NCBI GenBank assembly: GCA_017390225.1
Contig: JAFPCL010000105.1
Coordinates: 1 to 8,616, forward strand
Reading direction: 5' to 3'
DNA from: Clostridia bacterium
Lineage (GTDB): Bacteria > Bacillota > Clostridia > CAKSNL01 > HGM11501
Length of the DNA stretch: 8,616 nt
Part shown: one piece after another, positions 1-6,319 of the stretch
Numbering within the stretch: position 1 is the first letter of the stretch
Layout: each line of letters starts with the position of its first letter
The notes under the pieces: generated by a model
What the model was told of the DNA's origin: nothing
The model's input: only the letters and a program-made list of their open reading frames with translations
The model's database searches: none
Made by a program: the position numbers and the translations under genes

Positions 1-1587
1 GAACTGCATACCATTATTGGTGCAGGCGCCGCCGACGGTGCTATCGATGCTTCCAATATTTTAAAGCCCTCTTTGGCTCGTGGTGAATTACAGCTGATTG
101 GTGCCACAACCATCAACGAGTATCGAAAATATATTGAAAAAGATGCCGCCTTGGAGCGCCGTTTCCAGCCGGTTCATGTGGACGAGCCCTCCGTCGATGA
201 TACCATACTTATATTAAAAGGGCTTCGCGATAAATACGAAGCGCATCACGGTGTGGTCATTACAGACGAAGCTATTTCAGCGGCGGCAACCCTTTCCGCC
301 CGCTATATCAGCGACCGTTTTTTACCGGATAAAGCCATTGACCTCATCGATGAAGCCTCCGCTTCGGCAAAGCTTGCCTCTTATACGCCCCCTGCCGCCT
401 TGAAAAAAATCGAAGAAGAGCTCAAACAGCTCCAAACAGAAAAGCAAGCCGCCATTGACAGTCAGGCATTTGAAAAAGCCGCAGAATTACGCGACAGAGA
501 ACGTGCCGCACAAAAGCTACTGGATGCGAAAACGGCAGAATGGAAAGAAGGAAGAACCAAAAACAGACCTTCCATCACCGAAGAAAACATTGCCTCCGTC
601 ATCTCCGGCTGGATGAAAATTCCCGTCAACAAAATTTGCGAAGATGATGCACAAAGGCTTCGCCATTTAGAAAGCGAATTGCACCGTCGTGTGGTGGGAC
701 AAGAAGAAGCCATTTCCGCAGTCAGCCGTGCCATCCGCCGCGGTCGTGTGGGGCTCAAAGACCCCAAGCGCCCTATTGGTTCCTTCATCTTTTTAGGGCC
801 CACGGGTGTGGGAAAAACCGAGCTTTGCAAGGCTTTGGCAGAAGCTATGTTCGGAAGCGAAGATGCCATGATTCGTATTGATATGTCCGAATATATGGAA
901 AAACATTCTGTTTCGAAAATGATTGGTTCTCCCCCCGGATATGTAGGCTTTGACGAAAACGGCACTCTCACGGACAAAATCCGTTCCAAACCATACAGCG
1001 TGGTTCTCTTCGATGAAATTGAAAAAGCCCATCCCGATGTGTTCAACATTTTGCTCCAAATTTTGGAAGACGGCTTTTTAACAGACTCCCACGGCAGACG
1101 GGTTAACTTTAGAAACACCGTGATTATCATGACCTCCAATTTAGGTGCAGAAAAGATTTCCAAAGCCAAAACCGTTGGCTTTGTGACCCACGAAAATGCG
1201 GATGTTGATTTTAATCAAACCAAAGAAGCGGTGATGCAAGAGCTCAAAAAAGCATTTCGTCCCGAGCTCATTAACCGTCTGGACGAGATTATCGTATTCC
1301 ACCGTTTGACGGAGGAAGAACTACACACCATCACCCGTATTATGCTGGACAATGTTCTTCGCCGTCTTGAAGCCAACGAAATTCATGCCACCGTCGATGA
1401 TTCTGCCGTCATGCTTCTTGCCAAAGCAGGCTATGATCCCGTGTACGGTGCACGTCCTCTCCGTCGTGCCATCACGGCAAAATTAGAGGATTTGCTGGCT
1501 GAAAAAATGCTCTCCAACGAAATCCGCGAAGGCGACAGCATTACCATTTATGCCGAAGATGACACAATCAAAATCAAATCCGAATAA
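1..1587 (+). CDS. clpC: ClpC-type Hsp100 AAA+ unfoldase, ATP-binding subunit of Clp protease (5' truncated by window)
   Basis: This is the C-terminal 528 residues of a double-ring AAA+ unfoldase that feeds substrates to ClpP. The frame is open from base 1, so the N-terminal Clp-N repeats and the first Walker A lie outside the window. Visible in order: the end of D1 with IGATT and the ALERRF arginine-finger region (nt 100-165), a short middle region with a UVR-like helix (FEKAAELRDRE, about nt 470-505), then D2 with Walker A GPTGVGKT (nt 796-819), Walker B VVLFDEIEKAHPDV (from nt 1000), sensor TSNLGA and the sensor-2 motif GARPLRR. A VGF tripeptide (nt 1174-1182) sits where ClpC proteins carry the ClpP-docking loop. 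The short UVR-bearing middle region favours ClpC over ClpB, whose coiled coil is longer, and the VGF loop supports a protease partner rather than a disaggregase. ctsR and mcsAB would be expected upstream but cannot be seen. Confidence 0.95.
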   Translation, partial: ELHTIIGAGAADGAIDASNILKPSLARGELQLIGATTINEYRKYIEKDAALERRFQPVHVDEPSVDDTILILKGLRDKYEAHHGVVITDEAISAAATLSARYISDRFLPDKAIDLIDEASASAKLASYTPPAALKKIEEELKQLQTEKQAAIDSQAFEKAAELRDRERAAQKLLDAKTAEWKEGRTKNRPSITEENIASVISGWMKIPVNKICEDDAQRLRHLESELHRRVVGQEEAISAVSRAIRRGRVGLKDPKRPIGSFIFLGPTGVGKTELCKALAEAMFGSEDAMIRIDMSEYMEKHSVSKMIGSPPGYVGFDENGTLTDKIRSKPYSVVLFDEIEKAHPDVFNILLQILEDGFLTDSHGRRVNFRNTVIIMTSNLGAEKISKAKTVGFVTHENADVDFNQTKEAVMQELKKAFRPELINRLDEIIVFHRLTEEELHTITRIMLDNVLRRLEANEIHATVDDSAVMLLAKAGYDPVYGARPLRRAITAKLEDLLAEKMLSNEIREGDSITIYAEDDTIKIKSE

Positions 1588-1595
1588 CAAGACAC

Positions 1596-1650
1596 AAAAA
1601 AGCTGACCTTCTATCGTTAGACTAAAAATCGAACGATAGAAGGTCAATTT
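1596..1650. terminator. Bidirectional intrinsic terminator between convergent clpC and the chrA operon
   Basis: A perfect 15-bp inverted repeat (1604-1618 with 1632-1646) encloses a 13-nt loop. On the minus strand the stem is followed by six T residues (the A run at 1596-1601), a good intrinsic terminator for the chrA-pdp train, which ends at 1660. On the plus strand the flank is AT-rich but has only broken T runs, so termination of clpC there is probably weaker. It sits 9 bases after the clpC stop codon. Confidence 0.88.
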
Positions 1651-1659
1651 AAATTCTAT

Positions 1660-2217
1660 TTATCCCAAAACACCCAGCCATCCCAGCAAGACACCCACAG
1701 CCGCAGAAGATAATAGCGGAATAATCGGATGGACTTTTTTCTTGATGACAATAAAACAGACAATGGCAATGGCTAAAGAAATCAGAAGCTTCACATCAAA
1801 AACAAAACCATTGGGAAACAGTGTGCTCTGTCCCACAGATAAAACCGTTGCCGTCAGAAGACCAATCACCACAGGGCGGATGCCGTAGAGCACATTGGCA
1901 ACAATTTTGTTTTTCCGAAATGCCAGATAAAAATTAGCGACAATCAAAATAACAATAAACGAAGGCATCACAACGCCTGCCGTGGCACACAAAGCCCCGA
2001 GAATTCCTGCTTGCTCCGTTCCGATAAACGTGGCGATATTTAAAGCAAAGGGCCCCGGGGTGGATTCGGAAACAGCAATAAAATTAAGCATTGTTTCTTC
2101 TGTCGCCCATGCCTTTGAAAGTGCCGCCTCGGAAATCAAAGGAAGCATCGCATAGCCACCGCCAAAGGTAAACAGTCCAATTCTGAAAAACGTCAAAAAC
2201 AAATCAAGATAAAGCAT
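1660..2217 (-). CDS. ChrA-family (CHR) transporter, second half-size subunit
   Basis: A 185-residue membrane protein of the chromate ion transporter (CHR) family. It begins with a hydrophobic segment and the family motif FTFGGGYAM (near residues 16-24), then ESTPGP (near 52-57), followed by three or four hydrophobic stretches and a short lysine-rich loop (IKKKVHP). Full-length ChrA is about 400 residues with two homologous halves; single-domain versions such as this usually occur as tandem pairs, as here. The ATG at 2217 is chosen over one at 2283 because GGGGGAGG lies just upstream and the family N-terminus aligns there; the longer version would add an arginine- and tryptophan-rich stretch unlike the family. 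It overlaps the upstream chrA by 14 bases and ends the operon. Sulfate or chromate is the usual substrate for studied relatives; the substrate here is unknown. Confidence 0.88.
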   Translation of the reverse strand: MLYLDLFLTFFRIGLFTFGGGYAMLPLISEAALSKAWATEETMLNFIAVSESTPGPFALNIATFIGTEQAGILGALCATAGVVMPSFIVILIVANFYLAFRKNKIVANVLYGIRPVVIGLLTATVLSVGQSTLFPNGFVFDVKLLISLAIAIVCFIVIKKKVHPIIPLLSSAAVGVLLGWLGVLG

Positions 2218-2746
2218 TATGCGACCTCCCCCACAAAATTCCGCAAAATGCACCGAACGCCAAAATCGCCAAAACCGGCACATTTAAAATAAAAGAAACT
2301 GCCAATGCAATCGGCATTAAAACATAAAAATATCCGTCCTTTTTGCACGACTTGGAAAGAGAGAGCACCGCTTTCACCAAAAGTGCCAAAACAGCGGCAC
2401 GAACACCGAAAAAGGCATATTCCACATAAGGATTACTGCCGTATGCACCATAAATCCGAGAGAGAATACTGATAATCACAAATGGCGGAACAACCACACC
2501 CAATGTTGCAAAAAATGCCCCGAGAAAGCCTCCTGTTTTTGTGCCGACAAAGGTTGCCGAATTGATGGCCAAAGGGCCCGGGGTGGACTCCGCCACGGCA
2601 ACAACGTCCAAAAACTCTTCTTTGGTGAGCCAATCTCTTTTTTCTGCAACCTCATGTTCGATAACGGAAATCATAGCATAGCCACCGCCGAAGGTAAAGG
2701 CACTGATTTTCAAAAATGTTAAAAATAATTCCCCATATTTTTTCAT
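2204..2746 (-). CDS. ChrA-family (CHR) transporter, first half-size subunit
   Basis: A 180-residue integral membrane protein and the partner of the CHR protein downstream. It shows the same landmarks: an N-terminal hydrophobic helix, FTFGGGYAM (residues 18-26), AESTPGPLAIN (near 52-62) and several C-terminal hydrophobic segments. The two proteins share motifs but are clearly diverged, as in known tandem short-chain CHR pairs that together equal one two-domain ChrA. Its ATG overlaps the pdp stop codon (ATGA) with an AAGGTG Shine-Dalgarno inside pdp, so it is probably translationally coupled to pdp. Chromate or sulfate transport is known for the family; linkage to nucleoside salvage genes rather than a resistance locus means the real substrate should be left open. 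Confidence 0.9.
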   Translation of the reverse strand: MKKYGELFLTFLKISAFTFGGGYAMISVIEHEVAEKRDWLTKEEFLDVVAVAESTPGPLAINSATFVGTKTGGFLGAFFATLGVVVPPFVIISILSRIYGAYGSNPYVEYAFFGVRAAVLALLVKAVLSLSKSCKKDGYFYVLMPIALAVSFILNVPVLAILAFGAFCGILWGRSHNALS

Positions 2747-4044
2747 CGTATCACCTTCATAATTAAATCGCTTTTTTCAGGTTCTTGCTCTGCAAACGAA
2801 AATGCATCCAAAACCTTTCTTTTTGCCTCTTTGATTTGCTCTTCCTTGTCTGTATAAAGCACAGCCAAAACACCGCCGCACGAAACAAAGTCACCGACGG
2901 TTTTTTTAAGTACAATGCCGGCGCTCGGATCAATCGTATCTTCTTTTTTCATCCGTCCCGTGCCCAATCCGCATGCCGCAATGCCGATTTGTTCCGCATG
3001 GATGGCATGAATGAAGCCGGAGTGTTCTGCTTTAACCTCACAAACAAATTTTGGTTGTTTGAATCTGCTTTCATCCGTAAGACATAATATATCGCCGCCC
3101 TGTGCCCGAATCCATTGTTTTGCCACCGAAAAGGCTTTCCCCGAAGATAAAGCTTCTTCTGCCTCAATCAGACAGTCTTCGTATTTCTTTCCGAACGCCA
3201 GTGATGCCATTTGTGCCGCCAAAGCCACAGACAATGTTTTCAGCGGGCCTTGCTTTTCATTTTTCAGCACTGCCATAGCTTCCGATATTTCAATGCTGTT
3301 ACCTACGGCAAGCCCCAAAGGAATGTCCATATCCGTTAAAAACGCCGCCGTGTTTCTGTTGGCAAGCTTGCCGATAGCAACCATAAGTCTTGCCAATTGC
3401 TCGGCATCTTCTTTCGTTTTCATGAAAGCACCGGCACCTACTTTGACGTCCAAAACAATATTTTGAGCCCCCGATGCAATTTTCTTGCTCATGATGCTGG
3501 CGGCAATCAAAGGAATACTGTCTACCGTTGCCGTTACATCACGAAGTGCATAAAGCTTTTTATCCGCAGGCGCAAGATTCTGTGTCTGTCCGATGACGCA
3601 AACCCCAAGCATTTGTGTTTGTTCCATAAATTGTGCCAAAGGCATGGATGTCTGATAGCCCGGGATTGATTCCAGCTTATCGACCGTGCCGCCGGTATGC
3701 CCCAAGCCTCTGCCGCTCATTTTGGCAACCTTCACGCCCAGCGCCGCCGCCAGAGGGGCTACAATCGGCGTTGTGGTGTCGGCAACGCCGCCGGAGCTGT
3801 GCTTATCTGCCGACAAAGCCCCCAATGAAGATAAATCCGCAGTTTCCCCCGAATACGCCATTGCCAACGTCAAATCCGTTGTTTCTTCATCCGTCATGCC
3901 CTGAAAGCACACTGCCATCAAGAATGCCGACATCTGATAGTCGGGAATATCGCCGCAGGTGAATCCATGCACAAGAAAGCCGATTTCTTCTTTGGAAAGT
4001 GCCTTTCCTTCTTTTTTCTTTTGAATCAAATCATACGCACGCAT
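2743..4044 (-). CDS. pdp: Pyrimidine-nucleoside phosphorylase
   Basis: Cytoplasmic enzyme that splits uridine, deoxyuridine or thymidine with phosphate to give free base and (deoxy)ribose 1-phosphate. The length (433 residues) matches Bacillus and Geobacillus Pdp. Visible landmarks: DKHSSGGVADT (80-90) for phosphate binding, the family signature KMSGRGLGHTGGTVDKLE (108-125), and the base-binding set Arg168, Ser183 and Lys187 in LRDV and SIMSKK. The phosphate loop reads SSGGVAD where STGGVGD is usual, a conservative change. The start at 4044 has AAAGGAG upstream, inside cdd, and the cdd stop codon directly abuts its ATG, so the two are co-translated. Together with Cdd it forms a salvage pair: cytidine to uridine, then uridine to uracil plus sugar phosphate. 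DeoA-type thymidine phosphorylase is the close alternative; length and residue numbering favour Pdp. Confidence 0.93.
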   Translation of the reverse strand: MRAYDLIQKKKEGKALSKEEIGFLVHGFTCGDIPDYQMSAFLMAVCFQGMTDEETTDLTLAMAYSGETADLSSLGALSADKHSSGGVADTTTPIVAPLAAALGVKVAKMSGRGLGHTGGTVDKLESIPGYQTSMPLAQFMEQTQMLGVCVIGQTQNLAPADKKLYALRDVTATVDSIPLIAASIMSKKIASGAQNIVLDVKVGAGAFMKTKEDAEQLARLMVAIGKLANRNTAAFLTDMDIPLGLAVGNSIEISEAMAVLKNEKQGPLKTLSVALAAQMASLAFGKKYEDCLIEAEEALSSGKAFSVAKQWIRAQGGDILCLTDESRFKQPKFVCEVKAEHSGFIHAIHAEQIGIAACGLGTGRMKKEDTIDPSAGIVLKKTVGDFVSCGGVLAVLYTDKEEQIKEAKRKVLDAFSFAEQEPEKSDLIMKVIR

Positions 4045-4455
4045 TTATTTCAGCTCCTTTTTAGAAAAGCTTTTCGGCAAATATTCCGAAAGTGTCATGC
4101 CGAATATGCCCGAAGCCTCCATCGTGTAAACCATGAAGCTTTCCGCATCTGCATATTCCGCAAGGGCTTGCCTGCACACGCCGCATGGAGGGCACGGCAC
4201 TTCTTCGTCACGGCCACCGCACACGGCAATGGCAGAAAAAGAACGAACGCCTTCCGACAAGGCTTTAAAAAGTGCAACGCGCTCGGCACAACAGCATACA
4301 GAATATGCCGCATTTTCAATGTTGCACCCGGTCACCACACTGCCATCGGATGCTAAAAGTGCCGCTCCCACAGAAAAGGATGAATAAGGAGCGATTGCTT
4401 TTTTTCTTGCTTCTCTTGCATGCTCCATCAAAGCTTCTATCGACACCTTTTCCAT
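4045..4455 (-). CDS. cdd: Cytidine deaminase
   Basis: Small homotetrameric-type zinc enzyme that deaminates cytidine and deoxycytidine to uridine and deoxyuridine in pyrimidine salvage. With the chosen start it is 136 residues, the usual length. Visible are PYSSFSVGAALL (23-34), the nucleoside-binding GCNIEN (43-48), the catalytic and zinc motif CAE (56-58, Glu58 as proton shuttle) and PCGVCRQ (90-96), giving zinc ligands Cys56, Cys91 and Cys94. The ATG at 4455 is preferred because AGGAGGG precedes it; an upstream GTG at 4506 would place coding sequence through a terminator stem. An unusual run of three cysteines (54-56) and CPPC (88-91) adds non-ligand cysteines next to both zinc motifs. The stop codon abuts the pdp start with no gap. 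Confidence 0.95.
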   Translation of the reverse strand: MEKVSIEALMEHAREARKKAIAPYSSFSVGAALLASDGSVVTGCNIENAAYSVCCCAERVALFKALSEGVRSFSAIAVCGGRDEEVPCPPCGVCRQALAEYADAESFMVYTMEASGIFGMTLSEYLPKSFSKKELK

Positions 4456-4478
4456 AAAAATCCCTCCTCTTTTAAAAT

Positions 4479-4510
4479 AAAAAAACCGCATCGCCAACGG
4501 CAACACGGCT
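4479..4510 (-). terminator. Terminator-like hairpin after the S1-domain gene, ahead of cdd
   Basis: On the minus-strand RNA, 4508 to 4486 folds into a 10-pair stem (with three G-U pairs) around a 3-nt loop and is followed at once by seven U residues (4485-4479). It lies 15 bases after the S1-gene stop codon and about 24 bases before the cdd ATG. Because no clear promoter is visible between it and cdd, partial read-through rather than full termination may set cdd-pdp-chrA expression; that is inference. Confidence 0.75.
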
Positions 4511-4523
4511 GATATGTATTATT

Positions 4524-4982
4524 TTAGTATGAACCGTTTCCGGAGCGATGATATCCACCGCGCTTGGGCTCAAAGCTACGTTTCACGTGCTGCATACGTT
4601 CGTCGCTGTCCGCCTTAAAACGAGCCATCTTATCTTCAAAAGATGCATCAGGATCATCACGACGCACCGACCAATCAATATCTGCAGGCTTGCCCACAGA
4701 AGGTCTTCTTGCTTCCGCTTCCAGCACTTTTTTAATCGACAAGCCGATTTTTCCTTTGTTGTCGCTGGAAACGACCATCACACGAACGACTTGTCCCATC
4801 TGCACATGCTCTCGAATATCTTTTACATATTCTCTGGCAATCTCGGAAATGTGAACAAGCCCGGTCTTTCCTTCCGGCAAATCCACAAATGCACCAAAAT
4901 TGGTAATTCCCGAAATTTTCCCTTCTAAAATTGCGCCTACTTGAATTGCTCCTACACCGTTTTCATCTTTTGTTGCCTGCAT
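4524..4982 (-). CDS. yabR: S1 domain RNA-binding protein, YabR-like
   Basis: A 152-residue protein with a single S1 domain at about residues 12-85 (VGAILEGKISGITNFGAFVDLP, then GLVHISEIA and GKIGLSIKKV), an OB fold that binds RNA. The remainder is a charged, probably disordered tail (DPDASFEDKMARFKADSDER) ending in a basic glycine-rich stretch. A single-S1 protein directly after divIC matches yabR of Bacillus subtilis; YugI/CvfD is a close paralogue. ATG 4982 is chosen because a GGGGG Shine-Dalgarno-like run is 10 bases upstream; a TTG at 4991 would sit almost on that run. The divIC stop codon is 5 bases upstream, so it shares the divIC transcript. A ribosome-linked or post-transcriptional role is known only for relatives. 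Confidence 0.85.
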   Translation of the reverse strand: MQATKDENGVGAIQVGAILEGKISGITNFGAFVDLPEGKTGLVHISEIAREYVKDIREHVQMGQVVRVMVVSSDNKGKIGLSIKKVLEAEARRPSVGKPADIDWSVRRDDPDASFEDKMARFKADSDERMQHVKRSFEPKRGGYHRSGNGSY

Positions 4983-4987
4983 CAGTT

Positions 4988-5323
4988 TCAATCCCCCGAA
5001 TTTTCAAAATTTCCTGCATTTTTATCTATAAAGACGATTTCATCATCATAGCCCATTCCTGCTTTGCGCGCTTCCGATTCCACAAATTCCGGTGAATCGG
5101 CTTCTTCTATTTTGGCAAGAAGATATTGACTTTCTTCTTCTTGCGCTTCTATTTGCGCCAAAACCTCTCTGTTTTCCTTTGCAACTTTTGCAAATTTTAT
5201 CATAAACATGGAAAAGGAAATCATACAGCCCAAACAAACAAAAACAAACAGGACTTTCATAACCTTCATCATGGGAATCTGATTGACATCCGAACCTTTG
5301 CCTTTTCGCGATTTACGCTTCAT
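4988..5323 (-). CDS. divIC: Septum formation initiator, DivIC/FtsB family
   Basis: A 111-residue bitopic division protein of the FtsL-DivIC-DivIB subcomplex. It has a basic cytoplasmic N-terminus (KRKSRKGKG), one transmembrane helix at about 23-44 (VLFVFVCLGCMISF and following), a coiled coil at about 46-75 (KENREVLAQIEAQEEESQYL) and the conserved extracellular tail DSPEFVESEARKAGMGYDDEIVF. The ATG at 5323 has GGAGG 8 bases upstream; the longer frame from 5374 would begin within the leader and is not preferred. It follows yabQ as in Bacillus and has its own consensus promoter overlapping the yabQ stop codon, which fits a gene needed in growing cells behind two sporulation genes. Confidence 0.9.
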   Translation of the reverse strand: MKRKSRKGKGSDVNQIPMMKVMKVLFVFVCLGCMISFSMFMIKFAKVAKENREVLAQIEAQEEESQYLLAKIEEADSPEFVESEARKAGMGYDDEIVFIDKNAGNFENSGD

Positions 5324-5335
5324 AAAGCAGTGCCT

Positions 5336-5387
5336 CCAAATGTACATAAAATTATATATAACAGTATACACCATTTGGACCCAAATG
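5336..5387. repeat. CATTTGG/CCAAATG dyad in the divIC promoter plus a third copy over the ribosome binding site
   Basis: CATTTGG (5372-5378) and CCAAATG (5381-5387) form a 7-bp inverted repeat with a 2-base centre, filling most of the spacer between the -35 and -10 boxes and touching the -35. CCAAATGT recurs at 5336-5343, overlapping the divIC Shine-Dalgarno, and matches 5381-5388. The placement resembles a repressor operator with an auxiliary site, but no regulator is identified. Confidence 0.5.
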
Positions 5388-5391
5388 TCAA
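5363..5391 (-). promoter_or_regulatory. Consensus sigma-A-type promoter for divIC-yabR
   Basis: Read on the minus strand, TTGACA (5391-5386) and TATACT (5368-5363) are separated by exactly 17 bases, one mismatch from full consensus. The -35 box contains the yabQ TGA stop codon. Transcription would begin near 5356, giving a leader of about 33 nt that includes the divIC GGAGG. This would uncouple vegetative divIC-yabR expression from yabPQ. Confidence 0.85.
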
Positions 5392-5906
5392 AGCTTTTTT
5401 TTGATTTTTTTATTATTTTTTTTGACTTTTTTATGTCTTTTTTTCAAAAACACTTTAAGCTGCACATTCTTTTTTATTGTTGTGAATAGTTTTCTTGTCG
5501 GACGGTAGAAAAATATAAATATTTTCTTTCCCGTAAAAGAAAATAATCGCAATGGAAACAACCCAATCAAAAGAATCCCTTTGACCGTTTGATACACGAC
5601 TTTAGCCGTATGAATCATCATAATTAAAAGCCATTTGCTGATTCCGATCAGATAAACCATGCTCCCCAGCGCAATGCCGACGCCCATAAAGCCGCGAACT
5701 TCTACGCCGTTCACATTATACAAAAGACACAAAACCAAAAACGTAACAAGGATCCAAAACAGTATATCTGTGATATAAATCCAATAGCTTTCTATCCAAA
5801 AAGAACGCCGCAGTGCGCGAAACATATCAAAGAGCAAAGCGCAAATCATTCCGATAAAAAAGCAAAACAAAAACAGGTACAATTGCCCCGTAACGGAAAT
5901 CACCAT
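5388..5906 (-). CDS. yabQ: Spore cortex biosynthesis membrane protein YabQ
   Basis: A 172-residue polytopic membrane protein. YabQ is required for spore cortex formation in Bacillus subtilis and localises to the forespore outer membrane. The N-terminal GQLYLFLFCFFIGMICALLFD followed by FRALRR is typical of the family. Hydrophobic segments lie at about 4-26, 41-62, 71-98 and 108-120. The final 25 residues are strongly basic and low in complexity (KKRHKKVKKNNKKIKKKL), encoded by an A-rich tract. The ATG at 5906 overlaps the yabP stop codon by one base (TAATG), so translation is probably coupled. SigE-dependent expression in the mother cell is known for the Bacillus operon and inferred here from the upstream promoter. 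Confidence 0.9.
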   Translation of the reverse strand: MVISVTGQLYLFLFCFFIGMICALLFDMFRALRRSFWIESYWIYITDILFWILVTFLVLCLLYNVNGVEVRGFMGVGIALGSMVYLIGISKWLLIMMIHTAKVVYQTVKGILLIGLFPLRLFSFTGKKIFIFFYRPTRKLFTTIKKNVQLKVFLKKRHKKVKKNNKKIKKKL

Positions 5907-6211
5907 TATTTAAAAAGCTTTGCCAGCCATCCGTTTTTTTCGTCTTGGGTTTGTGCCGTCATGTATGCCATTGTGTCCACTTGTCCGAATATCAACACGT
6001 CGCCCGTTTCCACATGAAGCTGTTTGATATGCATGTTTTTTCCCGTAACCGTCATTTTCCCTTCCGATGTCATAAGAACAATCTTTTCTTCATGAAAGCT
6101 TTCCACTTCCGTAACGCCCGATACCGTCAGCTTGTTTCTGTTTTCCAAAATTATATTGTGTGCGGTTTCGGGGGTTTCTCTTCTGGTTCGTCTTTCCTCA
6201 TTCAGATACAT
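5906..6211 (-). CDS. yabP: Sporulation protein YabP (YabP/YqfC family)
   Basis: A 101-residue soluble protein of the YabP/YqfC family. The conserved core runs from about residue 24: NRNKLTVSGVTEVESFHEE, then IVLMTSEGKMTVTGKNMHI and VETGDVLIFGQVDTMAY, a beta-rich pattern. In Bacillus yabP lies in the SigE-controlled yabP-yabQ-divIC-yabR region and the order is the same here. YqfC is the main paralogue; the following yabQ decides for YabP. ATG 6211 is chosen because AAAGGAG is correctly spaced upstream; an in-frame ATG at 6241 would lie within the proposed promoter. yabO, which often precedes yabP, is absent; a divergent spoVAE lies there instead. Confidence 0.9.
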   Translation of the reverse strand: MYLNEERRTRRETPETAHNIILENRNKLTVSGVTEVESFHEEKIVLMTSEGKMTVTGKNMHIKQLHVETGDVLIFGQVDTMAYMTAQTQDEKNGWLAKLFK

Positions 6212-6230
6212 TTTCAAATCTCCTTTGTTT

Positions 6231-6294
6231 TTTTGATACATTCTATGGTCTGCATCCGCAAATTATGTATATTCAATTTTAAAATGTATCAAAA
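6231..6294. repeat. Perfect 12-bp inverted repeat spanning the yabP-spoVAE divergent region
   Basis: TTTTGATACATT (6231-6242) is the exact reverse complement of AATGTATCAAAA (6283-6294), with 40 bases between the arms. The left arm covers the proposed yabP start site and part of its -10; the right arm covers the proposed spoVAE -10. The arms are too far apart for a terminator and no T run follows, so a shared operator for both sporulation transcripts is the better reading. Confidence 0.55.
6240..6268 (-). promoter_or_regulatory. Candidate SigE-type promoter for yabP-yabQ
   Basis: On the minus strand, CATAGAAT (6247-6240) differs at one base from the SigE -10 consensus CATACAAT, and ACATAAT (6268-6262), with an ATA core, lies 14 bases upstream, the normal SigE spacing. 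The predicted start would leave a leader of about 25 nt carrying AAAGGAG. It was matched by eye against the published Bacillus consensus. Confidence 0.55.
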
Positions 6295-6296
6295 TA
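6267..6296 (+). promoter_or_regulatory. Candidate SigG-type promoter for spoVAE
   Basis: GTATA (6267-6271) fits the SigG -35 pattern, and CAAAATA (6290-6296), 18 bases downstream, differs at one position from the CATnnTA-type -10. Transcription would start near 6303, leaving a short leader of about 17 nt with the GAAAGG Shine-Dalgarno close to the RNA end. SigG control is what is known for spoVA genes. The match is modest in AT-rich DNA. Confidence 0.4.
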
Positions 6297-6319
6297 AGAA
6301 AAAAGAAAGGATGTGTGTT

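Noticed and set aside
462..1169. Long minus-strand open frame of 235 codons opposite clpC
   Set aside because: It lies wholly antisense to conserved ClpC domains, shows serine-rich antisense composition and matches no family.
2218..2283. 66-base N-terminal extension of the second chrA
   Set aside because: It would read through the strong GGGGGAGG site and add a non-family sequence overlapping the first chrA by 80 bases.
4982..4991. TTG start for the S1-domain gene at 4991
   Set aside because: Its position almost touches the GGGGG run, leaving no room for normal spacing; ATG 4982 fits better.
5945..6319. Open plus-strand frame running through yabP into spoVAE, as if spoVAE had a 125-residue N-terminal extension
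   Set aside because: The extension is antisense to yabP, is rich in His, Phe and Cys as expected from antisense reading, and the spoVAE family start with a good Shine-Dalgarno is at 6320.
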